35,199 bases of DNA, taken from positions 1 through 35,199 of IMG/VR virus record IMGVR_UViG_3300034198_020657. One strand, given 5' to 3'. Under the pieces are notes generated by a model. The model was not told the origin of the DNA. It saw only the letters and a program-made list of their open reading frames with translations, and did not search any database. The stretch comes from a virus. This document shows, in pieces, positions 13,540 through 19,326 of this stretch (position 1 is the stretch's first letter; each line of letters begins with the position of its first letter). The translations under genes were made by a program, and so were the position numbers.

Positions 13540-14033
13540 AGGTCACGGTCAAGGCCTCGGCCAGGCTGAACCTGAACATCGCCGCCAAGGCGACCCGAGC
13601 GGCTGAGGCGGCCACCCGCGTGGTGGGGCCGGAGCTGAACAGCGCCTTCCAGGCGGCGATCGGGGCGAAGGTGTGGAGCTGGCCGCGGGTGACGTATCGG
13701 GGCTCCACCTACCGCAAGGACGGCAGCCGCACCAAGGGCTACCAGGTGGGCAGCCCTCGAAACATCGTCGATAAGGGCATCCTGAAGGCCAGCAACAGCC
13801 TCACGATCAGCGGCAACCTGGTCACCTTCCGCTGGGCTGTGGGCTATGCCACCGCCGTGCACGATGGCGCGAGGATCTACCCCTTTGGGGATCGCACGAA
13901 AAAGCAGGTTCTGTTGCCCGCGAGGCCCTGGACTTCAGCGGTACTCGGTAGACTGATCATCCCTGGAATCGAGCCGTTTGATTACGGCTCGGCGTACAAG
14001 GCAGCCTTTATCAGTGCATACAGGAACCTATGA
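13536..14033 (+). CDS. HK97 gp10-like neck/minor tail protein
   Basis: The start GTG 13536 overlaps the upstream stop (GTGA), giving 165 residues; a longer open frame to 13323 lies within the neighbour and is rejected. The pattern matches HK97 gp10-type proteins: a basic N-terminal helix, VDKGILKASNSLTISGNLVT, WAVGYATAVHDGARIYPFGD and LLPARPWTSAVL (the usual A..VH.G and pARPf motifs). These proteins act at the head-tail joint or tail completion. It overlaps the chaperone gene by ATGA. Confidence 0.7.
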   Translation: MKVTVKASARLNLNIAAKATRAAEAATRVVGPELNSAFQAAIGAKVWSWPRVTYRGSTYRKDGSRTKGYQVGSPRNIVDKGILKASNSLTISGNLVTFRWAVGYATAVHDGARIYPFGDRTKKQVLLPARPWTSAVLGRLIIPGIEPFDYGSAYKAAFISAYRNL

Positions 14034-14785
14034 CCCTCGCCGCCCTCCCTTGGAAAACGCTGCCGCGGCAGGAGCAGCGGGTGCAGGAGGTGAGCTTCCA
14101 AGGCGGGACGCTCGAAATCCCCCTGCTGGGCCACGTGACCGTCGATGAGCTGGCCCTGGCGGGGGAGATCGACCCGCAGAACCAGGTCTACCGGCTGACC
14201 AGTGACGCGGCGGTGAAGATCGCGGCGGCCGACGCGGACGGCATGCCCGCCCATGTGGTGTTTGGCATCCTGTCGAGGATTCAGGCGGCCGGCACCGGTA
14301 TCGGCGTGGCGTTCGACAAGGCGGAGGATGAGCTGTGCGCCCGCCATGCCGCGATCCTGGCCCCGTACCTGAAAGCTTGCGCAGCGATCAACCGCGAGCT
14401 GCAGAACCGCCAGGCCCTGGTGATGCTGCAGCGGCTGGAGGCCTGCGCGAGTTGGGGGGACGAGGAGGTGCGGGCCCTCCCGGGTGCCCTGGTGGCCCAG
14501 TTGGCGGCCCTGTTCGCAAGCGAGCAGTGGGCGATGGGTGGCGGGCCGTCGCCTGAAGAGGCCCTGCGGAACCTGGAGGCCGATCTGGGAAAGTTGCGGC
14601 CGGACGTGAGCTGGCCTGCGATCGACCCGACTGGGGAGCCTGCTACTGGGAGCTACGCCGCCTCTTCCCCGGCGCTGCCGAGTTCACCCCCGAGCGGTTC
14701 GGTTCGCTCCCGGGCCGCTATGCGCTCGAAGCCCTCGAAGCGGGCCACCGCCAAGAACGCCGAGGGCTTCACCAGCGAGAGCTGA
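14030..14785 (+). CDS. Tail assembly chaperone, short form (gpG-like)
   Basis: This zero-frame product of 251 residues starts at ATG 14030. It begins with PWKTLPRQEQRVQEVSFQGG and LGHVTVDELALAGEID, followed by a largely helical body (about 60-180) of the type found in tail chaperones that coat the tape measure protein. The last ~60 residues after codon 188 (PATGSYAASSPALPSSPPSG and a basic tail) are low complexity, whereas the -1 frame over the same bases reads as a convincing protein. This supports programmed frameshifting at 14587-14593. It lies upstream of the tail tube gene, an order differing from lambda (V then G/T). Confidence 0.7.
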   Translation: MTLAALPWKTLPRQEQRVQEVSFQGGTLEIPLLGHVTVDELALAGEIDPQNQVYRLTSDAAVKIAAADADGMPAHVVFGILSRIQAAGTGIGVAFDKAEDELCARHAAILAPYLKACAAINRELQNRQALVMLQRLEACASWGDEEVRALPGALVAQLAALFASEQWAMGGGPSPEEALRNLEADLGKLRPDVSWPAIDPTGEPATGSYAASSPALPSSPPSGSVRSRAAMRSKPSKRATAKNAEGFTSES

Positions 14786-15279
14786 ACCTGGCGCGGCTGG
14801 CGCAGCTGCAGGCCGAGGCCAACCGCATTGCCCTGATGGCCGCCGGGGGCACACCAGAGGGCGATCCGCCCAGCCTGTTGGACTTCTGCTTCTGGGCAGA
14901 GGTGACTGAGAAGCCAAGGCCCCCCGAGCAGGCCGGCGCAGCGATGCTGGCCCTGCTGGAACGCGATCTGCTGCCGTCGTTCGTGCTTGATGGCCCGTGG
15001 CTGGCAGAACTGGAGGCCCAGGGGCGCGGGGTCACCCCACCGCGGCGCCTGTGCTGGGCGGCCGAGGATGCGATCCTGCTGGCCCCCTACCGGGCCGACG
15101 GTGAGCACTGGGGCGGGTTCCTGGTGACCCGGGCCAGCGCCGCGGGTCAGGTGCGGCTGTTCGCCTCAGAGGAGGGCGAGGAGGTGACCCTGAGGGTGCC
15201 GGCTGACGTGGTGCCGCCCAAGGCGTTCTCGGGCTGCCGCGCCAATGCTCTGGTGCCTATCTGGACCCGGGAAAACTGA
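14030..15279 (+). CDS. Tail assembly chaperone, frameshifted long form (gpG-T-like)
   Basis: Reading 188 codons in frame zero and then slipping -1 at GGGAAAG gives a product of about 416 residues ending at TGA 15277-15279. The -1 frame is fully open from the slip site to that stop. It reads DWGACYWELRRLFPGAAEF, YALEALEAGHRQERRGL and LNLARLAQLQAEANRIALMA before the only in-frame ATG candidates at 14830 and 14836, so the part upstream of the ATGs is coding. The C-terminal region (APYRADGEHWGGFLVTRASA etc.) may be a separate domain. In lambda the long form links the chaperone to the tail tube. Alternatively an ATG near 14836 could start a separate 147-residue protein. Confidence 0.75.
14587..14593 (+). 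other. Programmed -1 frameshift slippery site GGGAAAG
   Basis: The heptamer is in the exact X_XXY_YYZ register of the zero frame (G GGA AAG, codons 14588-14590 and 14591-14593). It is the same heptamer used in the lambda G-T frameshift (established knowledge). A possible stem (GCGGCC 14596-14601 with GGCC-T-GC 14613-14619) follows, although closer to the slip site than usual. Confidence 0.82.
15268..15279 (+). promoter_or_regulatory. CGGGAAAACTGA element, copy 5
   Basis: The 11-base core is exact; the twelfth base is A instead of C. It overlaps the last codons and the TGA of the frameshifted chaperone (TGA 15277-15279) and lies 31 bases before ATG 15299 of the tail tube gene. It is followed by GGGCAGAG. 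The variant twelfth base coincides with the need for a stop codon. Confidence 0.74.
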
Positions 15280-15298
15280 GGGCAGAGAACCCCCTGCC

Positions 15299-16165
15299 AT
15301 GACCACCAACGTCGGATACACGGCCGCTCTCAACATCCAGCACTACATCGTGCTGATGCTGATGACCGCGGTGAACCTGGAAGACGCCGCCACCGCCGCC
15401 GAAAACAACGGCGCCAGCCTCTCGACCTGGCTCAACACCGCCAACGCCCTCTCGGGTCAGCTGCCGGTGAGCACCAGCGGCGAGGGCTCCACCTTCCGGC
15501 TGCTGGTGGGCGGGGCGGTTCGCACCGTGACCAATGCCGCCCTGGCTACCAACGTGGCCACCTTGACCCTGAGCGCTGCAGCCGGCGCCCTGGTGGGTGA
15601 GTCGATCGTGGTAGCGGGCCTGCCGGCACCCTTCGCCAGCCTGAACGGAACCCGGACGATCACCGCGGTCACCACCGCCAGCCCCTTCACCGTGAGTTTT
15701 GCGCTCACCGGCACGAACATCACCTCGGCCAGTGTTGCCGCCGGCACTGTGACCACGGGCGTTTACCCCCTCGATGGCACCGGCAAGCCGATCCAGCTGA
15801 GCAACGTGACCGGGGCGCCGCTGAGCACCAGCACCAACGATGAGAGCGTGATCACTCACGACCAAATCACCCGCGGCTCGGCAATCGCCATCGGCATCTC
15901 GGACACGCACAGCTTCGCCTTTAAGGGCATGACGGTCCACAAGGGCGTGGATCACAAGGTGATGGAGGTGATGCGCCAGTTCTCGGTATCGGAAGGCCTG
16001 GCCGTGAAGTACCTGCGCGTAGGCCCCGGTGGCACCACTGAAAAAAAGCTCTGCTACGGGCAGATCAAGAGCAAGCAGGAGGAGGGCGATGCCGGCGCTC
16101 TGGTGAAGTACGGGGCCACCCTGTCGGCACTGGGCCAGGTGTTCACGATCTTTGATAACACCTGA
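15299..16165 (+). CDS. Probable major tail (tube) protein
   Basis: This 288-residue protein starts at ATG 15299, 31 bases after copy 5; the frame extends upstream to 15245 inside the chaperone gene and is rejected. The N-terminus has IQHYIVLMLMTAVNLEDAAT. Residues 70-155 are a Thr/Ala/Val-rich beta segment (TNAALATNVATLTLSAAAGA, GTRTITAVTTASPFTVSFAL) like an inserted Ig-type or surface domain. The C-terminal third (HSFAFKGMTVHKGVDHKVME, VKYGATLSALGQVFTI) is beta-rich. Position beside the chaperone, size and a strong upstream element suggest the abundant tail tube subunit. No decisive motif is seen. Confidence 0.55.
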   Translation: MTTNVGYTAALNIQHYIVLMLMTAVNLEDAATAAENNGASLSTWLNTANALSGQLPVSTSGEGSTFRLLVGGAVRTVTNAALATNVATLTLSAAAGALVGESIVVAGLPAPFASLNGTRTITAVTTASPFTVSFALTGTNITSASVAAGTVTTGVYPLDGTGKPIQLSNVTGAPLSTSTNDESVITHDQITRGSAIAIGISDTHSFAFKGMTVHKGVDHKVMEVMRQFSVSEGLAVKYLRVGPGGTTEKKLCYGQIKSKQEEGDAGALVKYGATLSALGQVFTIFDNT

Positions 16166-16169
16166 TCTT

Positions 16170-16340
16170 GTGACAGTTGACGGGCAGGTTCATGTAGTCG
16201 AGTGCGACGAAAGACCGGGGCAGAAGCTATGGCGCATCTGCTCCGGTGGCTCCTGCCTGGTGAATCGCAACCTGGTGGTGCTGATCGAGGCCTACCGCGA
16301 CCTGCTGATCAGTCAGGGGCGGATGGTTGGGGATGAGTAG
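16170..16340 (+). CDS. Small hypothetical protein
   Basis: This protein has 56 residues from GTG 16170, five bases after the tail tube stop; a TTG at 16152 would overlap that gene. The sequence VDGQVHVVECDERPGQKLWR, CSGGSCLVNRNLVVLIEAYR and the ending GRMVGDE suggest a small beta-alpha protein with two Cys in CSGGSC. There is no family. Its 3' end overlaps the convergent minus-strand gene by 32 bases. It may be the last gene of the + unit started at copy 5. Confidence 0.5.
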   Translation: MTVDGQVHVVECDERPGQKLWRICSGGSCLVNRNLVVLIEAYRDLLISQGRMVGDE

Positions 16341-16968
16341 GCGAGGCCTGCGCTAGCTGGCGCAGGCGCCTTGCTTCCGCCTGTTCGCTATTCAGGATCT
16401 TGTCAATCCAATCAGGGCGGATAGAGGCATCTTTTGCCCAGTTCCTAAAATCCTTGGCCGAGTTGAATCGCGTACGCTCCATCAAGGCGTCTACCTGATC
16501 CTTGCCTAGGATCTCTATAAGCTTGCGCATCATGGCCTTTCTCTTGAAATACTCGCGCTTGCCCTGGACGAAGTCGAAGTCAACAGGTCCCGTGCGTTGC
16601 TTGACCGGAGGGCTTAACTGGTTGAGTGCTCGGCGGGCATCCTTGATAAAGCGCTTGGTCTTCTGAATCGACATATTTAACGACGCCATTGCTTTTACGC
16701 TTCTTTTAGACTCAAGCAGAGAGTTGCCGTCGCACAGGTTTAGCCTTGCCTGCTCAACCTCTAGCGCCCTTTGCAGGCCTTCCCGCCTGACTTCCATGTC
16801 ATCAATCAGTGCATAGAGTTGATCTGGCTGAAGGCTTGGCACTTCACTGATGAATAGCATCCTTCCTTCACGATCCCAGTCCACATAGGGCTCATTGCGC
16901 TTGCGGGCTTCATTGTGTTCAAGGCTGCTAGAGCGAACGTCATTACGCCGCCAGATCGAAACTGCCAT
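16309..16968 (-). CDS. AT-richer unknown protein, inverted relative to neighbours
   Basis: This protein has 219 residues from ATG at 16968 (reading left); an in-frame TTG at 16995 would add nine residues. It is highly charged with helical stretches: LQRALEVEQARLNLCDGNSL, VKAMASLNMSIQKTKRFIKD and a C-terminal FRNWAKDASIRPDWIDKILN. A coiled-coil or DNA-associated role is possible, but no family is recognised. GC content and codon choice clearly differ from flanking genes (many AT-rich codons), and it is transcribed against the surrounding tail genes. This is typical of a recently acquired moron-type gene. Confidence 0.65.
   Translation of the reverse strand: MAVSIWRRNDVRSSSLEHNEARKRNEPYVDWDREGRMLFISEVPSLQPDQLYALIDDMEVRREGLQRALEVEQARLNLCDGNSLLESKRSVKAMASLNMSIQKTKRFIKDARRALNQLSPPVKQRTGPVDFDFVQGKREYFKRKAMMRKLIEILGKDQVDALMERTRFNSAKDFRNWAKDASIRPDWIDKILNSEQAEARRLRQLAQASPTHPQPSAPD
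16346..16367. terminator. GC-rich perfect hairpin at the convergent gene ends
   Basis: GCCTGCGC (16346-16353) and GCGCAGGC (16360-16367) form a perfect 8-bp stem with a 6-base loop, five bases after the TAG of the + gene at 16338-16340. There is no T-tract, so rho-independent activity is doubtful. It also lies inside the coding end of the minus-strand gene. It could block + transcription before the inverted block. Confidence 0.35.
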
Positions 16969-16979
16969 GTAAGTGTTGA

Positions 16980-17189
16980 TTGGAGCCGCTTGCAACGGCT
17001 TACCTATGCAATATAGATCCAGACAAGGGCGCAGGCGACCCCGAGGCCAACGGGCTGATTCGGGGCGTCGCTCAGCACCTGCTGCTCTCCTGCGATCCCC
17101 TGCCGGCAGTGGCCGCCCTGGAAGGCGAGGTGCGCGACTGGATCAGAGCGCTCGATTGCCGCACCGGGCAACCCCTGCTCGGCCGCTGA
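16980..17189 (+). CDS. Short + frame between inverted genes, possibly a truncated remnant
   Basis: The frame is open from a TTG at 16980 to TGA 17187-17189 (69 codons). The convincing part is from about 17010 on: DPDKGAGDPEANGLIRGVAQ, HLLLSCDPLPAVAALEGEVR and DWIRALDCRTGQPLLGR, with codon use like the phage genes. No good ATG/GTG or ribosome site precedes it, and it begins right where the AT-richer inverted gene begins. It may be the 3' part of a gene interrupted by that insertion, or a small gene with a TTG start. The function is unknown. Confidence 0.35.
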   Translation: MEPLATAYLCNIDPDKGAGDPEANGLIRGVAQHLLLSCDPLPAVAALEGEVRDWIRALDCRTGQPLLGR

Positions 17190-17207
17190 GGCGATGGAGG
17201 GGCGCCC

Positions 17208-17414
17208 TCAGGCCTGCCCCCTCTGAAACCCCCGCACCGCCTGCTCGCTCACCAGGTCATGGCGGCCGGAGCGCACCGCCACAAGGAACACGTGGCCAGG
17301 CACCGGGGCCGGCTTGACCACGTAGAGGAGCCCATCAGGCCCGCGCCAGAACTCGCCAGCACGGAACCGATCGGCCCGCAGGGCGACTGGGGCACCGGTG
17401 AACGGATCAGCCAT
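17208..17414 (-). CDS. Small hypothetical protein, last gene of the lysis-type operon
   Basis: This protein has 68 residues read leftward from ATG at 17414 to the stop at 17208. The open frame extends further upstream, but that part lies inside the preceding gene and is low complexity. The sequence PVALRADRFRAGEFWRGPDG then LLYVVKPAPVPGHVFLVAVR looks like a small SH3/beta-barrel-type domain, followed by HDLVSEQAVRGFQ. Its start overlaps the stop of the upstream HTH-Cys gene by 8 bases, so it is the fifth and last gene of the minus-strand operon. No family is known. Confidence 0.6.
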   Translation of the reverse strand: MADPFTGAPVALRADRFRAGEFWRGPDGLLYVVKPAPVPGHVFLVAVRSGRHDLVSEQAVRGFQRGQA

Positions 17415-17781
17415 CAGCCTGGCCCTCCGTCGCCAGCGGGTCGCGGGCGTAGGCCTCGCAGGAACGGGCCCAGTTGATGTTTTGCTCCGCCTCGGGGTAG
17501 CCGAGGGAGCAGGCCCCGTAGCAGCGCTGCCCCCCGTCGAAGCGGCTGGGATCGTGGTCAAACAGGCGGCAGGTGCGGCAGGTGCGGGTGACCCGCTCGG
17601 TATCAAGCCGCGGTAGGTCCGTGGCTACCCCGGCCCACATCAGGCCCACCCGAACCCGGCGGACGGCTTCGGGGCTCAGGCCCAGCTGCCGGCTCAGGGC
17701 GACATGGGGCACGCCAGGCGACGCGGCGAGCAGGACGCGGGTGAGGGTTTCCCGCTGTGCGGGGCTGTAGTGCCGGCTCAT
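17407..17781 (-). CDS. HTH protein with C-terminal Cys cluster (second copy of architecture)
   Basis: This protein has 124 residues from ATG 17781 leftward. Residues 6-50 hold a helix-turn-helix-like pattern (LTRVLLAASPGVPHVALSRQ, LGLSPEAVRRVRVGL). A Cys module follows: C68 and C71 (CRTC), C87, C91 and C108, with YPEAEQNINWARSCEAY. The layout (HTH first, then C-x2-C, two spaced Cys and a final aromatic) is the same as in the protein at 2462-2812 though the sequences differ. It overlaps the endolysin gene by four bases and probably is cotranscribed with it. A regulatory or DNA-binding role is inferred. Confidence 0.6.
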   Translation of the reverse strand: MSRHYSPAQRETLTRVLLAASPGVPHVALSRQLGLSPEAVRRVRVGLMWAGVATDLPRLDTERVTRTCRTCRLFDHDPSRFDGGQRCYGACSLGYPEAEQNINWARSCEAYARDPLATEGQADG

Positions 17782-18839
17782 GCCGCCTCCTGCAGCACCG
17801 AGATCCAGACCGTCCCCAGATCGAGCAGGGGCAGGATCCGATCGCGCAGATCCTGGTTGTGGAGCCGGATGCACCCAAGGGTCGAGTGCAGCTCCTGCCG
17901 CGGCGCCCAGGCCCCGGGCCAACCACAGGCACTGCCGCCACCGTGAAGCATGATCCCATCGCGGTATGGCTTGCTGGTGGGCCCCTCCTGCCCTTCCAGC
18001 CCCTCCAGATCGAAGGAATACCAGCCGTAAGCGCGGCGGTCGGGGGTGAAGTTGGCGGCCGGGTCGTTCTCGTAGTCGCGGTAGACCCCCTTCGGGTTGA
18101 TCCGGTAGAGCCCCGGCGGGGTGTCGGTGCCGGTGCGGTTCCATTCCGCCTCTCTGCCCTGCCCGCGGCACAGGCAGGGGATGCGCCACAGCCGGCGCCC
18201 ATCGTGGGTCCAGGCCGTCAGGGTCTCGTCCACATCGTTGGCGATCAGGTGGTGATCACCGGGCTTGAGCGGGGGCCGCATCTTCGGGCCCACCATCCCC
18301 TCAGGCCACTTGGGCGGGCCGTCAGCAGGGCCCCCAGGCGGGCGCGGCGGCGTGGCTGTCGAGACAGGGGCCACGCCTGGCGTGCGGAACAGGGCCACCT
18401 CGGCGGCGCGGCGGCGCACCAGGCCCTCCATCACGCCACTGCCGCCCTTGTTCCAGCGGGGGAGATCCTGGGGGATCACCAGTGATGGAGGCTCGCCGGC
18501 CAGCAACCGCCGCCGCAGGGTGCTCCCCTCCAGGGCCCCGCGGCCCACGTTGAAAACGAAGCTGATCAGCGCGGCCTGTTGGTTGGGCCCCCAGCCGGCG
18601 CTCATCGGCAACAGGTCCTGAACCGCATCGGCGGCCCGCTCCAGATCGACCTGTAGGAACCCTTCGGCGGTGGCCCGGTTGATCACCATCCCCGGCGTCA
18701 CGCCCGGCCCGGTGTGCCCGTAGCCGATGGTCCAGGGATCGCCGCCGGTGCCGGGGTCTGGGTAGGCGACAAGCTCGCATCCCTCGAAACGGGACACGAT
18801 CTGGCGGGCAGGGGCCAGCCAGGCGGGATCGGGGCTCAT
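17778..18839 (-). CDS. Endolysin: GH24 muramidase fused to an L,D-transpeptidase (YkuD) domain
   Basis: This protein has 353 residues from ATG 18839, which overlaps the upstream stop; a start at 18848 would add three residues. The N-terminal domain (about 10-153) is a lambdoid/T4-type lysozyme: FEGCELVAYPDPGTGGDPWT then IGYGHTGPGV gives the Glu-Asp-Thr triad E19, D28 and T37, and QQAALISFVFNVGRGAL follows. A Pro/Gly-rich linker spans 154-187. The C-terminal domain (about 197-350) ends with IMLHGGGSACGW and LHSTLGCIRLHNQDL, the HG..S.GC.R signature of YkuD (H299, S319, C323, R325). It should cleave glycan and act on stem peptides. No SAR or signal sequence is evident, so a holin would be needed. 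Confidence 0.85.
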   Translation of the reverse strand: MSPDPAWLAPARQIVSRFEGCELVAYPDPGTGGDPWTIGYGHTGPGVTPGMVINRATAEGFLQVDLERAADAVQDLLPMSAGWGPNQQAALISFVFNVGRGALEGSTLRRRLLAGEPPSLVIPQDLPRWNKGGSGVMEGLVRRRAAEVALFRTPGVAPVSTATPPRPPGGPADGPPKWPEGMVGPKMRPPLKPGDHHLIANDVDETLTAWTHDGRRLWRIPCLCRGQGREAEWNRTGTDTPPGLYRINPKGVYRDYENDPAANFTPDRRAYGWYSFDLEGLEGQEGPTSKPYRDGIMLHGGGSACGWPGAWAPRQELHSTLGCIRLHNQDLRDRILPLLDLGTVWISVLQEAA

Positions 18840-19000
18840 AGGGGCCATTCAGAAACGACACGCCAGCCCTCGGCCTGCAGCCGGGCCACCTCAGCGACCA
18901 CCTGATGGGGCTCCACATCGACCACCAGGGGCTTGCCGTCCTGGCCGGCGGGGGGAGCGGAAGGCTCCTCGCAGATCAGGCGGATCAGCCCGCAGCTCAT
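18836..19000 (-). CDS. Small hypothetical protein upstream of the endolysin
   Basis: This is a 54-codon frame from ATG 19000 leftward to TGA at 18838-18836, overlapping both neighbours by four bases (ATGA). The sequence MSCGLIRLICEEPSAPPAGQ, then LVVDVEPHQVVAEVARLQ and EGWRVVSEWPL, has no transmembrane stretch, so it is not the holin. The compact overlaps support a real gene. The function is unknown. Confidence 0.6.
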   Translation of the reverse strand: MSCGLIRLICEEPSAPPAGQDGKPLVVDVEPHQVVAEVARLQAEGWRVVSEWPL

Positions 19001-19164
19001 CGCCGCATCCCCTGCCGCATCACCCAGGCGGTGGCGGCCTTCTGGGCAAACCAGGACTGCAGGAGCAGCTTGGCCAGGTTGCGAAGGGTTGGTGCATCCT
19101 CGATTTCGTCGAGGAGTCGGCTGTGGCGCTCCAGCTCAAACTGCTGCGCGGTGGACAACTCCAT
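18997..19164 (-). CDS. Short helical protein, weakly NblA-like; first gene of the minus operon
   Basis: This protein has 55 residues from ATG 19164 (or 70 from ATG 19209, which would add a Pro-rich leader). MELSTAQQFELERHSRLLDE is followed by PTLRNLAKLLLQSWFAQKAA and WVMRQGMRR: two amphipathic helices. The length and the LSxxQQFELE start recall NblA, the small cyanobacterial protein that promotes phycobilisome degradation and is carried by some freshwater cyanophages. The second helix does not match the usual NblA pattern well, so this is a suggestion only. It overlaps the next gene by ATGA. Confidence 0.6.
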   Translation of the reverse strand: MELSTAQQFELERHSRLLDEIEDAPTLRNLAKLLLQSWFAQKAATAWVMRQGMRR

Positions 19165-19281
19165 GCCCAAAGGGGTAGGGGCGTCGGCTGCAGGGCGAGG
19201 GTCTGGCATGCAGGAAGGTTAGCTATGCCTATCCCGATCAGCACAGCTTCAGCGCCGCCAATCTGAACCCGGGCGGTCTCG

Positions 19282-19293
19282 CGGGAAAACTGC
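19282..19293 (+). promoter_or_regulatory. CGGGAAAACTGC element, copy 6
   Basis: An exact 12-base copy in the divergent gap (19210-19326) between the minus lysis-type operon and the + basic-protein gene, 45 bases before ATG 19327, the largest spacing of the set. It is followed by AGGCAGAA. It is the first + signal after the inverted block. Confidence 0.77.
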
Positions 19294-19326
19294 AGGCAGA
19301 ACCCCCGCCTGCCCCCCCGTATCGCC

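Noticed and set aside
14052-14074. A GGAAAAC sequence with following CTGCCGCGGCAG near the chaperone start, similar to the repeated element
   Set aside because: It lacks the CGGG prefix, has an inserted G, and lies downstream of its own start codon inside coding sequence. Similar partial matches at 1462-1472 and 33492-33500 are also inside genes, so none is counted.
14836-15279. Independent gene starting at ATG 14836
   Set aside because: The same frame reads as good protein upstream of that ATG to the GGGAAAG heptamer, so a frameshift product is preferred. It remains a secondary possibility and is noted in the feature.
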